NCBI GenBank assembly: GCA_900472295.1
Contig: UCIA01000003.1
Location: 443,073-507,072, forward strand
DNA from: Hyphomicrobiales bacterium
GTDB taxonomy: Bacteria > Pseudomonadota > Alphaproteobacteria > Rhizobiales > Rhizobiaceae
Length of the DNA: 64,000 nucleotides
Direction of reading: 5' to 3'
Shown here: positions 1 through 8,395 of the stretch, piece by piece
How the letters are laid out: the number at the start of each line of letters is the position of its first letter
Numbering within the stretch: position 1 is the first letter of the stretch
The notes under the pieces: model-generated
What the model saw: only the letters and a program-made list of their open reading frames with translations
Database searches by the model: none
What the model was told of the DNA's origin: nothing
Translations under genes and position numbers: made by a program

Positions 1-1
1 C

Positions 2-379
2 GCCATGCACGATGTCGGGCTGTCGCCCGAGGTCGAGTTCATCTTCATCTCCAGCTATGGCGCCGGCACCACCAGCGGCGAGGTGAGGGTGCTGCGCGAC
101 ATCGACAATGAAGTCGCCGGCCGCGACGTGCTGCTGATCGACGATATTCTGGAGTCGGGCAAGACGCTCTCCTTCACCCGCAATCTGATGCTGTCACGGG
201 GCGCCAAAAGCTGCTCCATCGCGGTGCTGCTCGACAAGCGCATGCGCCGCCAGACCGAACTCCACGCCGACTATGTCGGCTTCGACTGTCCCGATTATTT
301 TGTCGTCGGCTACGGCATGGACGTCGCCCACGCGTTTCGCGAATTGCCGTTTGTCGGTGTCGTCAAAGGCGACGCCTGA
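2..379 (+). CDS. hpt: Hypoxanthine phosphoribosyltransferase, C-terminal part
   Basis: The gene runs in from the left edge, so its N-terminus and start are outside the window; about 125 codons remain of a family usually near 180 residues. The PRPP-binding motif VLLIDDILESGKTL is intact, with the acidic pair DD followed by the phosphate loop SGKT, and the upstream SSYGAGTTSGEV stretch matches the family's flexible loop. The enzyme salvages hypoxanthine and guanine to nucleotides in the cytoplasm. The internal ATG at 5 is not the real start. It is followed on the same strand by a CpdR-like receiver protein, a pairing known in rhizobia. Confidence 0.88.
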   Translation, partial: AMHDVGLSPEVEFIFISSYGAGTTSGEVRVLRDIDNEVAGRDVLLIDDILESGKTLSFTRNLMLSRGAKSCSIAVLLDKRMRRQTELHADYVGFDCPDYFVVGYGMDVAHAFRELPFVGVVKGDA

Positions 380-444
380 GAAAAGCCTTCTCGACACTTC
401 AAATTTTCAGAAAAAGTCAACTTTTGCCCGCCAAATATCGGCCC

Positions 445-816
445 ATGGCAAAGCTTCTGATCGTCGAGGACGATGAGTCCGTCCGCACCCTCGCCGCCCG
501 CGCGCTTGAACGCGCCGGCCATGCAATCGATATCGCCGCCGACGGCGCGCAGGGGCTGGCGATGATCAGTGCTGCAAGCGGCCGCTACGATCTCGTCGTC
601 TCCGACATCCGCATGCCGGAGATGGACGGCATCGAGATGGCGATCGCGGCGGCCAGGCTTTTCCCTGATATGAAGATCCTGCTGATGACCGGCTATGCCG
701 ACCAGCGCGAGCGCGCCGAGGAACTGAACGGAATCATTATCGACGTCTTGCAGAAGCCCTTCACGCTGGCCGAAATCCGCTCACGGGTCGATCAGGCGCT
801 GGCCTGCTTCGCCTGA
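445..816 (+). CDS. cpdR: Single-domain response regulator, CpdR-like
   Basis: This 123-residue protein is a receiver domain with no output domain. Acidic pocket D9/D10, phospho-acceptor D54 in SDIRMPEMDG, T82 in MTGYAD and K104 in QKPF are all present. I chose the ATG at 445; a TTG at 424 would add seven residues without a clear benefit. In rhizobia the CpdR1 protein encoded next to hpt controls ClpXP-dependent proteolysis during the cell cycle, and its loss affects symbiosis. That role is inferred from family and neighbourhood. Other single-domain receivers look similar, so the exact name is less certain than the fold. Confidence 0.75.
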   Translation: MAKLLIVEDDESVRTLAARALERAGHAIDIAADGAQGLAMISAASGRYDLVVSDIRMPEMDGIEMAIAAARLFPDMKILLMTGYADQRERAEELNGIIIDVLQKPFTLAEIRSRVDQALACFA

Positions 817-828
817 CAGTTGGTTTGG

Positions 829-875
829 TGCATGTCGTTGTCCCAGAACCGCCGCACACTTCTGGGCGACATGCA
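829..875. repeat. Imperfect palindromic intergenic repeat, copy A
   Basis: Arms TGCATGTCG and CGACATGCA enclose a second pair, TCCCAGAA and TTCTGGG, around the loop CCGCCGCACAC; a TTG bulge separates the two stem parts on one side. It fills the gap between the convergent cpdR and EamA genes, where a bidirectional terminator would be expected. Related copies lie at 42235-42283 and 52317-52363. Confidence 0.8.
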
Positions 876-879
876 TTAG

Positions 880-1827
880 TCAAGCAGCATCCTGAGTCGC
901 GGTAAGAACCGGGGTGCTCCTGCGCCGTTCGGTGTTGAGCGCCAGCAGCCCGGCGCCGATGATCAGCGCCGCACCGATGGCGGTGGTCGAGCGCGGCACC
1001 TCGTCAAAGAACAGGAAGCCCCACAGCGGCGACCAGATAATGCCCGTGTATTCGAAGGTGGCGACGCGGTTGGCCGGGGCCAGCCGGTAGGCCTGTGACA
1101 GCAGAATCATGCCCGCCGAAGCGACGAAGCCGCAGGCGGCCATCTTGAGGAAATCCGGTGTCGTCGGCCAGACCCATGGCCGCACCAGGAATTCGAGGCT
1201 GGGATGGACGGCATGGGTAATGCCGGCAAGCCAGAAGACGCCGGCAACCACGGCTGCGCCGACCAGATAGGCGCCGTTCTGGTAGAACGCCATGACGGTG
1301 GAGGATTCGGTGTCGCCGATCTTGCGCGCCATCAGCTGCGAAAAGCCGTAGAGCAACGCCGAGCCCAGTGACAAAAGCGCCGCCCAGTCGAACAGGCCGG
1401 CGCCGGGGCGCAACATCACCACCACGCCCAGCATGCCGATCAGCACGGTGGCCAGCGCCTGCCAGGAGACGCGTTCGCCGAGATAGGGCCCGGCCATCGC
1501 CATGATGAACAGCGGCGCCATGAAGTAGAGGGCCACCGCGTCGGCCAGCGGCAAGGCGGCGATTGCCAGGTAGTAAACTGTATATGAGCTGAACTGGATA
1601 AAGGCGCGAATGGTCAGCAAGCCGAACCGCTTCGAGGCAATCGCCGGCAGGCCGACATCGGCGTGGACGAGAACGATCAGGATCGGCAGGGCAACGATCG
1701 AGCGAATCCACATCACCTCGGTCACGGGATAGCCGCCCGACACCGCCTTGACCAGCGGGTCCTGGAGCGAGAACACCAGCACGCCAAGGCACAGGCTGAT
1801 GATGCCGAGAACGATCCGGTTGCGCAT
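880..1827 (-). CDS. DMT superfamily transporter with two EamA domains
   Basis: This 315-residue protein has about ten hydrophobic segments arranged as two EamA repeats, the layout of drug/metabolite exporters such as RhaT and YdcZ relatives. The N-terminal half carries the typical SLQDPLVKAVSGGYPVTEVM region and the C-terminal half ends in a basic, soluble tail. It probably exports a small metabolite across the inner membrane; the substrate cannot be read from sequence. It is divergent from a LysR regulator across 215 bases, which makes that regulator a plausible controller. The downstream end abuts palindromic repeat copy A. Confidence 0.85.
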   Translation of the reverse strand: MRNRIVLGIISLCLGVLVFSLQDPLVKAVSGGYPVTEVMWIRSIVALPILIVLVHADVGLPAIASKRFGLLTIRAFIQFSSYTVYYLAIAALPLADAVALYFMAPLFIMAMAGPYLGERVSWQALATVLIGMLGVVVMLRPGAGLFDWAALLSLGSALLYGFSQLMARKIGDTESSTVMAFYQNGAYLVGAAVVAGVFWLAGITHAVHPSLEFLVRPWVWPTTPDFLKMAACGFVASAGMILLSQAYRLAPANRVATFEYTGIIWSPLWGFLFFDEVPRSTTAIGAALIIGAGLLALNTERRRSTPVLTATQDAA

Positions 1828-1991
1828 GTGGTTGTTGCCGGCCCCTTGCTAAGCTACCCGCAGCCGCCCGGTTGCGGGGTAAAAAGAACCCGCCACCGTT
1901 TCGGGCAGCGGGTATGAGTGAGGACTCTTCGATTGGTCCGCAACCGATTTCGCGGCTGTATATCCAATGGGTGGCCGGACTATGCTGCGGC

Positions 1992-2009
1992 GTTTGACAT
2001 GTTGCAAAC
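1992..2009. promoter_or_regulatory. Candidate LysR operator and promoter in the EamA/LysR gap
   Basis: GTTTG and CAAAC form a perfect inverted repeat with an 8-base spacer, close to the T-N11-A form of LysR-type boxes. A TTGACA hexamer at 1994-1999 lies inside it, and AATGAT at 2017-2022 could serve as the -10 at 17-base spacing for the LysR gene. This would fit autorepression. No other strong palindrome is seen in this gap. Confidence 0.45.
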
Positions 2010-2042
2010 GAATTGGAATGATACCAGCGATCAAATTTGCTT

Positions 2043-2918
2043 ATGACGGATTCAATGCGACCAACCCTCGACAGCGATCTCCTGCGCACTTTCGTCGCCA
2101 TTGCCGAAGCCGGCAATTTTACCCGGGCGGCGGAGCAGGCCGGGCGTACCCAGTCGGCGGTGTCGATGCAGATGAAGAAGCTTGAGGAGCTGGTCGGCGA
2201 CAGCCTGTTCGAACGCGGCTCGCGCGGCGTCGCGCTGACGCGCCGGGGCGGCGAACTGATCGTCAATGCCCGCCGCATCGTCTCGCTGCTCGACGAGACG
2301 GCGGCCTCGATGGCGGCAGCCCCGCTTGGCGGACCGGTGCGCATCGGCATCCCCGAGGAATATGGCCACGCCATCCTGTCGCGCGCGCTCGGCGCCTTCT
2401 CCAAGCGCCACACCAAGGTGGAGGTCACCGTGCGCTATGCGCATTCCGGCGCGCAGTTGGCGGCGCTGGCTGCCGGCGAGCTCGATCTCGCCGTGGTGTT
2501 CGAATGGCAGGATATCTCAGGCGGCGAAGTGCTGATGCACGATCCGACGGTGTGGGTGACATCCAGCCTGCATCACATGCATGAGGAGCGGCCGGTGCCG
2601 ATCGCGCTCTACAACCGGGCTGGCTGGTGCAAGGACTTCGCCATCAAATCTCTGGAGCAGCGCGGGCTGGCCTATCGTGTCGCCTATACCAGCGACACCA
2701 CAGGTGGCCTGAAGCTTGCCGTCACCTCCGGCCTGGCGATCGCGCCGATCTCGCACAGCAATATTCCGGACGGCTGCCGGGAACTCACCGCAGCCGACGG
2801 GTTCGGCCACATCGATTCGTCCAATGTGGTGATGCATCGCAGCCCGAATGCGTCAGGCGAGGCGATCGACGGCATGCAGGAAGCGATCCGCGACGCTTTC
2901 GTCAACAGGACGGCTTAA
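2043..2918 (+). CDS. LysR family transcriptional regulator
   Basis: The 291-residue product has an N-terminal winged helix-turn-helix (about residues 8-66, with the NFTRAAEQAGRTQSAVSMQMKKLE pattern split over helices 2 and 3) and a LysR substrate-binding domain after about residue 90. The ATG at 2043 is preferred over the TTG at 2037. Ligand unknown. It is divergent from an EamA exporter, the classic arrangement for a LysR protein that controls its neighbour. Its stop codon overlaps the end of an IS481-type transposase remnant, so the insertion landed exactly at the gene end; the protein length is normal for the family. Confidence 0.88.
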   Translation: MTDSMRPTLDSDLLRTFVAIAEAGNFTRAAEQAGRTQSAVSMQMKKLEELVGDSLFERGSRGVALTRRGGELIVNARRIVSLLDETAASMAAAPLGGPVRIGIPEEYGHAILSRALGAFSKRHTKVEVTVRYAHSGAQLAALAAGELDLAVVFEWQDISGGEVLMHDPTVWVTSSLHHMHEERPVPIALYNRAGWCKDFAIKSLEQRGLAYRVAYTSDTTGGLKLAVTSGLAIAPISHSNIPDGCRELTAADGFGHIDSSNVVMHRSPNASGEAIDGMQEAIRDAFVNRTA

Positions 2919-3070
2919 ATGTTTGCCGAGGTCCGCTCCCGCCATTTGGCGACGGTCTTCTGGTGGATTCCGTGGCGCTTGGCCGGCGTCCTCAGGCTCT
3001 CTTGACTATGCTGTATCGCTCGACGGGTTGCCTCTGTCGTCGTGGCGCTCCCATGCAGAACCTGGCCCAT
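2915..3070 (-). pseudogene. Truncated IS481 family transposase, N-terminal 51 residues
   Basis: Reading the minus strand from the ATG at 3070 gives a 51-residue peptide starting MGQVLHGSATTTEATRRAIQ and containing KRHGIHQKTVAKWRERTS, the helix-turn-helix start of IS481-type transposases, which normally exceed 300 residues. It stops at TAA (2915-2917), immediately where similarity ends. The catalytic domain is absent, so the gene cannot be functional as a transposase. I recognise the start from memory of the family; no alignment was run. Confidence 0.7.
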
Positions 3071-3126
3071 AGTGCATCCCTCGATTCGGAGGATAAGGGT
3101 GCCCCATCAAAGCCTGGGATCAGACA
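2915..3126 (-). mobile_element. Remnant of an IS481-type insertion sequence (5' end only)
   Basis: The segment carries the first part of a transposase gene plus about 55 bases of upstream element DNA that ends near 3126 in a sequence reading TGTCTGATCCCAGGC on the minus strand, a plausible terminal inverted repeat. The rest of the transposase, including the DDE catalytic core, and the other end are missing. The remnant lies between LysR and the split Tm-1 locus, so it marks an old rearrangement boundary. The terminal repeat is inferred because no partner end remains. Confidence 0.65.
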
Positions 3127-3133
3127 GCTAGGA

Positions 3134-3183
3134 CCACCCTCCCGCCTACTCCGGATTTCTCCAATCCCTGGAAAGGAGGGCGG
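3134..3183 (-). terminator. Possible terminator stem-loop downstream of the TIM-barrel gene
   Basis: On the minus strand CCGCCCTCC and GGAGGGTGG can pair (one G-U pair) across a 32-base loop, 18 bases after the stop of the TIM-barrel gene. There is no clear T run, so this is a weak call. Confidence 0.3.
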
Positions 3184-3201
3184 ATGGCAGCCCCGCTGCC
3201 C

Positions 3202-4029
3202 TTACCGGATGGCCGCAAACTTCTCGACCTGCTCGCGGATCGCAACCTCGGCCGGCAGCCTTTCCATCGAGCTTGCACCGTAGAAGCCGTCACAGCCCTT
3301 GGCGTGCTTCAGCACATAGGCCGCATCCTGCGGCATGGCGATCGGCCCGCCATGGCACAGCACAATGACATCCTTGCGCACCGAGCGGGCGGCATCCGAC
3401 CATTCCCCGATCTTGTCCACGCAGGCGTCGAGCGTCAGCGCGGTCTCGGCACCGATCGAACCGCCGGTGGTCAGACCGAGATGACAGACGATGATGTCGG
3501 CCCCCATCTTGGTCATAGCCACGGCGTCGTCGGCACTGAAGACATAGGGCGTGGTCAGCATGTCCTTGAGGTGCGCGCGGGCGATGATCTCGACCTCGTG
3601 GTGGAAGCCCATGCCGGTTTCCTCAAGATTGGCGCGGAAGACGCCGTCGATCAGTCCGACGGTCGGAAAATTCTGGATGCCGGCAAAGCCGAGCAGCTTC
3701 AACTCGTCGAGGAACAGGTCGGGCAACATGAACGGATCGGTGCCGTTGACCCCGGCGAGCACCGGCGTGTCACCCACGACCGGCAGAACCTCGCGCGCCA
3801 TCTCCTTCACGATCTCGTTGGCGTTGCCGTAAGCAAGCAGCCCGGCAAGCGAACCTCGGCCGGCCATGCGGTAGCGGCCGGAATTGTAGATGACGATAAG
3901 GTCGATGCCGCCGGCCGCTTCGCATTTGGCCGACAATCCAGTGCCGGCTCCGCCGCCGATAATCGGCCGGCCCTCGGCGATCTTGTTGCGAAGCTTTGCC
4001 AGGATTTCTGATCGTGTCACTCTCGGCAT
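3202..4029 (-). CDS. TIM-barrel protein of the phosphoenolpyruvate hydrolase-like family (Tm-1 C-terminal half)
   Basis: This 275-residue protein matches the family often annotated as phosphoenolpyruvate hydrolase family protein (PF09370 type). Glycine-rich [13 protein letters not shown] near residue 23, [32 protein letters not shown] and the C-terminal [12 protein letters not shown] are landmarks of that family. The same fold forms the C-terminal half of the plant Tm-1 protein. The gene begins 9 bases after the Tm-1 N-terminal-like gene, so the two are surely co-transcribed. The enzymatic reaction is not established; a role in breaking down a compound imported by the neighbouring transporter is inferred. 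I see no frameshift or truncation. Confidence 0.75.
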   Translation of the reverse strand: MPRVTRSEILAKLRNKIAEGRPIIGGGAGTGLSAKCEAAGGIDLIVIYNSGRYRMAGRGSLAGLLAYGNANEIVKEMAREVLPVVGDTPVLAGVNGTDPFMLPDLFLDELKLLGFAGIQNFPTVGLIDGVFRANLEETGMGFHHEVEIIARAHLKDMLTTPYVFSADDAVAMTKMGADIIVCHLGLTTGGSIGAETALTLDACVDKIGEWSDAARSVRKDVIVLCHGGPIAMPQDAAYVLKHAKGCDGFYGASSMERLPAEVAIREQVEKFAAIR

Positions 4030-4038
4030 GGCGTATCC

Positions 4039-5238
4039 TCAGTCTGAAATGGAACGGAAATTTTCGACCAGCGCCGACGCAAAGACCGGGTCGTTGATGT
4101 GGGCATCGACCTCGACAAGGTCGCGGTTCGGCGCGGGCTGCCAACCGGCACGGATGGTGGCGAACAGAGCCTCGTCGGCTTCGGGGTCGTAAAAGGGCTG
4201 GTCCGGCGTGTCGATCGCCGAGACACCGCGCAACGGCAGCAGGAAGCGCACCGGCCCCTGCATGCGGTTGAGGCGGGCGACAATGAATTCTCCGATCAGC
4301 CGGTTCTCGTCCGGTGTGGTCCGCATCAGAGTGACTTGCTGGTTGTGGACATGCAGCCTGCGGTCGCGGAATTGCGGCGGCACGGTTTCTATGGCGCCGA
4401 AATTCACCATGTCGACCGCGCCCACCGAGCCCGCATAGGGCAAGCCGGTGCGGATCGCCGCGCCGAACCTGTCCTGCGTCGCCGGGAACACGCCGCCGAC
4501 CAGAAGGTCGGCAATTTCGGTTGTGGTGACGTCGATCAACCCCGCCACAAGCCGCGAATCGAGCAGTTTTTCCATCGACTGGCCGCCGACGCCGGTGGCA
4601 TGGAAGACATAGATCTCATGGGTCTTTTCCATCTCGGCGCGAACCTGGCTGACGCAGGCAGTCGTCACGCCGAACATGCTCATGCCGAGGCCCGGCCTGT
4701 CGGCAACCGATGCCGGCACCGCGTTGAGCGCCATGCCGGCGACCGCATGCGCGGCATTGCCGATGACCTTGCGCGAGATGGCGTTGAGCCCGGCGATGTC
4801 GACCACGGAATACATCATGGCCAGATCGTTGGGCCCGACATAGGGCGCGGTGTTTCCGGAAGCGACGGTCGAGACCATCAGTTTCGGCACCCCGATCGGC
4901 AAGGCCCGCATGGCTTGCGTGACCAGCGCCGTGTTGCCGGTGCCGCCAAGCCCAAGCACGGCGCCTATATCGTCAAGCGTCGCGAGATAGGCGGTCAGCG
5001 CCGTGGCCATGGCCGCGACAGCCTGGCCGCGATCGGTGAGGCCAAGTACCGCTGACACACCTTCCGGATGGTAGGCAGCGACCTCCGCCGCGGAGACGTC
5101 GACATCGGTGCCCGCGCCCTGGGTGCCGACATCGACCAGCAGCGCTTCAGCCCCGGCGTCGATCACCGCTTGCTTCGCATAGGCGAGCTCGGCGCCTTTG
5201 GTATCGAAGGTGCCGACGACGTAAACCTTTGATTTCAT
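4039..5238 (-). CDS. Tm-1-like ATP-binding domain protein (UPF0261)
   Basis: The 399-residue protein is a full-length UPF0261/Tm-1-like protein. It starts MKSKVYVVGTFDTKGAEL, has a glycine-rich VLGLGGTGNTAL segment near residue 100 likely to bind nucleotide, and the family signatures HATGVGGQSMEKL and DVTTTEIADLLVGGVF. The ATG at 5238 follows a strong GGGAGGAGAT ribosome site; an upstream ATG at 5310 lies inside the promoter/operator region and is rejected. In tomato the equivalent domain is fused to a TIM barrel and binds ATP; the bacterial function is unknown. It is divergent from the GntR gene, so that regulator probably controls it. Confidence 0.8.
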   Translation of the reverse strand: MKSKVYVVGTFDTKGAELAYAKQAVIDAGAEALLVDVGTQGAGTDVDVSAAEVAAYHPEGVSAVLGLTDRGQAVAAMATALTAYLATLDDIGAVLGLGGTGNTALVTQAMRALPIGVPKLMVSTVASGNTAPYVGPNDLAMMYSVVDIAGLNAISRKVIGNAAHAVAGMALNAVPASVADRPGLGMSMFGVTTACVSQVRAEMEKTHEIYVFHATGVGGQSMEKLLDSRLVAGLIDVTTTEIADLLVGGVFPATQDRFGAAIRTGLPYAGSVGAVDMVNFGAIETVPPQFRDRRLHVHNQQVTLMRTTPDENRLIGEFIVARLNRMQGPVRFLLPLRGVSAIDTPDQPFYDPEADEALFATIRAGWQPAPNRDLVEVDAHINDPVFASALVENFRSISD

Positions 5239-5315
5239 TGCAATCTCCTCCCGTTGCGCAATCAGGCTCACACTCCCCAGCCCGAATCCTTCGCCGCTTG
5301 TATTTTCCATATTGT

Positions 5316-5331
5316 ATATTCTTTCGAATAT
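5316..5331. promoter_or_regulatory. Candidate GntR (FCD) operator between divergent genes
   Basis: ATATTC-TTTC-GAATAT is a perfect inverted repeat inside a longer AT-rich palindromic block (TTGTATATTC to GAATATTGCATA). It stands out against GC-rich surroundings and lies midway between the Tm-1-like gene and the gntR gene. Operators of FadR/FCD-type regulators are often short AT-rich palindromes like this. Binding by the adjacent regulator is inferred. Confidence 0.55.
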
Positions 5332-5368
5332 TGCATACTAAATATATTGAAGCCAGACGGAATCAACG

Positions 5369-6034
5369 ATGAACGCGCCAAGGCACCTCACTCTTCGCGA
5401 ACGCATCTATGAGGAGATCGTTCGCCTGATCGTTTCGGGTGTGCTGCCCAGCGGCGGCGCGATCGACGAGAAGGCGCTGACGGAAAGCCTGCAGGTCAGC
5501 CGCACCCCGTTCCGCGAGGCGATCGGCACGCTGGCCAAGGAAGGCCTGATCGAGATCAAGCCCTATCGCGGCTTCTTCGTGCGCAGCTTTTCGCGCCGGG
5601 AGATCGAGGATCTCTACGAATTGCGCAAGATGCTGGAGTGCTTTGCTGTCGAACTGGCGGTCCCAAACCTCAGCGACCGCGACATAGCGCGCTTCGAAGT
5701 CATTCTTGATGAAGCCGTCGCAGCCTTGCGGCTCCGCGACATGGAAGCCTATGGCGCCCGCGACCGCGAGTTCCATGAAATGATCGCCGAGCGTTCCGGC
5801 AATGCAGCGCTGATCGAGACGCTGGCTCGGCTGGCGCTGCAAATCCAGGTCTGCCGTGTCATCGCCAACGAAAGCCGGGAATTCGCCGAGCGCGCGGCGC
5901 AGGAGCGCGACGACATCCTGCGGGCATTCAGGGCGCGCGACAAAGCGCGGGCTTCGATGCTGATGCGCACACACATCAACGACGTCCAGGAAGCGGTGCT
6001 CGCACGCTTCCCGAAGGGAGATCCGGCCCGTTAG
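5369..6034 (+). CDS. GntR family transcriptional regulator, FCD (FadR) type
   Basis: The 221-residue protein has an N-terminal winged helix-turn-helix (about residues 8-72; EKALTESLQVSRTPFREAI is the recognition region) and an all-helical FCD ligand domain behind it. Conserved acidic and histidine positions of the FCD metal pocket are visible (DREFHEMI, THINDVQEA). FCD regulators usually respond to small acids or sugar acids. It lies between the divergent Tm-1 pair and the ABC transporter operon and probably represses both, with the intermediate of the pathway as inducer. Start ATG at 5369 is the only reasonable one. Confidence 0.88.
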   Translation: MNAPRHLTLRERIYEEIVRLIVSGVLPSGGAIDEKALTESLQVSRTPFREAIGTLAKEGLIEIKPYRGFFVRSFSRREIEDLYELRKMLECFAVELAVPNLSDRDIARFEVILDEAVAALRLRDMEAYGARDREFHEMIAERSGNAALIETLARLALQIQVCRVIANESREFAERAAQERDDILRAFRARDKARASMLMRTHINDVQEAVLARFPKGDPAR

Positions 6035-6120
6035 CCGGTGATGCGGAAGAGGGATTTTCCCTCTTCCGGGAGGAGAGATGACGTTGCCGGTCCACGGCAC
6101 GCCAAGTGGAGGAGAAATTC

Positions 6121-7377
6121 ATGTTCAAGTTTCTTGTCCGTGGCGCGGCAATCGCCGCGCTGCTGGCGGCGTCCGGCTATGCCGCGACTGCCGAAACCCT
6201 GCGCATGTGGGGCCCGGAGCAGATCACCGAGCCGCTCGTTGCCGAATTGTGGAATGGCATCAAGTCGGACTTCGAGGCCGCCAACCCCGGCGTGACGGTC
6301 GAATTCATGCCGCCGACCGGGACCATCAGCAACGGCGCCGTGCAGGCGGCGATACAATCCGATGCCGGCCCCGACGTGATCCTGACCAATTCCGGTATCG
6401 GCCGCATCACCGTCGTCAAGAATGCCAAACAGGTCGTGCCGCTAACCAAATACTATGAGGAGCGCGGCTGGAAGAACCAGATCTACCCGTGGCTTTATGC
6501 CGATCTGCAGGGGCAGTTCGGCGGCGAAATCTATGAAGTTCCAGATGGGCTCGATGCCCTGGGCATATGGTACCATAAGGATCTGTTCGCCGAGCATGGC
6601 TGGTCGATGCCCAAGGACTGGACTGAATTCCTCGCCTTGATGAAGGCGATGAAGCAAGCCGGCGTCCAGCCGATCGCCATCGGGCCGCGCACCCCGGCAA
6701 GTGCGGGCCATTTGTTCGGCAACCTTCTGCAGTCGGCCAGCGGCACGGACATGGTACGCAAGGCGCTGAAGCGCGAGATCGCCTTCGACGACCCGGCGAT
6801 TGCCGCGGGTGCCGTGCGGCTGCGCGAGTTGGTCGATGCCGGCTACATCGACAAGCAAATGGCCGGCCTCGATCTCGAGGGCGCTTCGCGCCTGTGGTTC
6901 TCAAAGCGTGCGGCAATGTTCGTGGCGGGCCCGTGGTTCACCGCCAACGCCCGCAAGGCCGGCTACGATCTTGCCAATGCCGGCTACGCACCCATGCCGT
7001 CGGATCTGCCGGGCGAAACCAAGCCGACGGGCGGTGTCGGCTGGAGCTGGCTGGTGCCGGTCAGTTCCAAGCAACCCGAGCTTGCCTTGAAGTGGATCGA
7101 TTTCGTCCTGTCCGACGCCGTGATGAAGAAGCGCGCGCAGAACGCTGCGAGCACCATGATCTATCCGCGCGCGCTCGACGGCGTCGAGCCGTCCACGCCG
7201 GTACTCAAGGAAATCTTTGCGGCGGCCGCGGGCGGCGTTGGCTACAATCCCAGCGTCTACCTGCCCGGTCCGGTCGTCGACATCTATTTCCAGGTTCTGC
7301 AGGGGGTGATCTCGGCGCAGATCAATGGAGAGGAAGGCATGAAGCAGATCCAGGCCAAGCTGGCGGAAGCGAAATGA
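6121..7377 (+). CDS. Sugar ABC transporter, periplasmic substrate-binding protein
   Basis: The 418-residue protein belongs to extracellular solute-binding family 1. A signal peptide of about 24 residues ends in YAATA before ETLRMWGP. The start at 6121 follows GGAGGAGAAATTC. The body carries typical family-1 segments (YEVPDGLDALGIWYHKDLF and GGVGWSWLVPVSSK). Such proteins deliver sugars or sugar derivatives to CUT1-type permeases; the ligand is not predictable here. It is the first gene of an operon with two permeases, an oxidoreductase, a cupin and an ATPase, and is followed by a strong stem-loop that may keep its transcript more abundant than the rest. Confidence 0.88.
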   Translation: MFKFLVRGAAIAALLAASGYAATAETLRMWGPEQITEPLVAELWNGIKSDFEAANPGVTVEFMPPTGTISNGAVQAAIQSDAGPDVILTNSGIGRITVVKNAKQVVPLTKYYEERGWKNQIYPWLYADLQGQFGGEIYEVPDGLDALGIWYHKDLFAEHGWSMPKDWTEFLALMKAMKQAGVQPIAIGPRTPASAGHLFGNLLQSASGTDMVRKALKREIAFDDPAIAAGAVRLRELVDAGYIDKQMAGLDLEGASRLWFSKRAAMFVAGPWFTANARKAGYDLANAGYAPMPSDLPGETKPTGGVGWSWLVPVSSKQPELALKWIDFVLSDAVMKKRAQNAASTMIYPRALDGVEPSTPVLKEIFAAAAGGVGYNPSVYLPGPVVDIYFQVLQGVISAQINGEEGMKQIQAKLAEAK

Positions 7378-7386
7378 TCCTTGCGA

Positions 7387-7414
7387 GCGTGGCCGGCCCG
7401 GAGGCTGGCCACGC
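7387..7414 (+). promoter_or_regulatory. Stem-loop between binding-protein and permease genes
   Basis: GCGTGGCCGGCC pairs with GGCTGGCCACGC over 12 positions (one G-U pair) around the loop CGGA. It starts 9 bases after the binding-protein stop. Such hairpins commonly protect the 3' end of the binding-protein message or partly terminate transcription. No T run follows, so mRNA stabilisation is the likelier role. Confidence 0.65.
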
Positions 7415-7423
7415 CATATTGCC

Positions 7424-8395
7424 ATGCGATTTCAGATTGGTAGCAGAGTGACCGACTTGCAAACGATTGCCGGACCGACGGGCCCCCTCGCCCGCGCGGC
7501 CAAGGTGAAGACGCGTATGGGGGGCAGCACCGGCGAAACCGGATCCGCTCTTTGGCTGATGGTGCCGGCGCTCGCCATCTATGCCGTCTTCACGCTTTTT
7601 CCCGTCGCCGTCACTTTCTGGCTGAGCTTCACTAACTCCGCCGGCTTCAACACGCCGGCCGAATTCACCGGCCTCGACAACTACGCCAGGGCGGTACACG
7701 ATCCGATTGTCTGGCAGGCGCTCGGCCACACATTTCTGTGGCTGCTTTACCATCTGGTGCTGGCCGGCGGCCTTGGTTTGGCGCTCGCCTTGGCAATCGG
7801 CAGCCTGGGCAAGACCCGCACCTTCTTCCGCACCGCCTTCTTCTTGCCGCACCTTGTTTCGCTTGCCGTGGTCGGCGTCATCTGGGCCAACATCTACGAC
7901 CCGTTCTTCGGCCTCATCAACACCGGGCTGATCGGGCTCGGCCTCGGCAACTGGACTCAAGGATGGCTTTCAGACCCGTCGCTGGTGTTGTTTTCGGTCA
8001 ATGTCGCCAGTTCGTGGCAGGGCTTCGGCATCTATATGCTTCTGTTCATCGCCGGACTGCAGAACATCGACTCCTCGCTCTATGACGCGGCCTCCGTCGA
8101 TGGAGCAACACCTTTCCAGAAACTCGTCCATGTGACGCTGCCGGGCCTGCGTGAGGTCATGACATTCGTCGTTTCGCTCGCCTTGATCAACGGCCTGAAG
8201 GGCTTCGCCACCGTCTTCGTGATGACCAATGGCGGCCCTTTCTATCGCAGCGAACTGATCACCACCTATATCTACCGCCTCGCCTTCCAGTCGCAGGATC
8301 ATGGGCTTGCGGCCGTGCTTTGCATCGTGCTCAGCCTGCTTGCGATCACCATTACCGTCGTCTTCACCCGCTGGCGCGCGAGGCTTGCCCAATGA
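7424..8395 (+). CDS. Sugar ABC transporter permease (first, UgpA/MalF type)
   Basis: The longest form is 323 residues, with about six membrane spans beginning at LWLMVPALAIYAVFTLFPVAV. The cytoplasmic EAA loop reads YDAASVDGATPFQKLVHVTLPGL, the contact site for the ATPase (shown as two parts: YDAASVDGATPF and VTLPGL). Starts are ambiguous: ATG 7424 has no ribosome site, while ATG 7517 lies behind AAGGTGAAGA and would give a normal CUT1 permease N-terminus. The stop overlaps the next gene's start by 4 bases (ATGA), so the two permeases are translationally coupled. Confidence 0.85.
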   Translation: MRFQIGSRVTDLQTIAGPTGPLARAAKVKTRMGGSTGETGSALWLMVPALAIYAVFTLFPVAVTFWLSFTNSAGFNTPAEFTGLDNYARAVHDPIVWQALGHTFLWLLYHLVLAGGLGLALALAIGSLGKTRTFFRTAFFLPHLVSLAVVGVIWANIYDPFFGLINTGLIGLGLGNWTQGWLSDPSLVLFSVNVASSWQGFGIYMLLFIAGLQNIDSSLYDAASVDGATPFQKLVHVTLPGLREVMTFVVSLALINGLKGFATVFVMTNGGPFYRSELITTYIYRLAFQSQDHGLAAVLCIVLSLLAITITVVFTRWRARLAQ

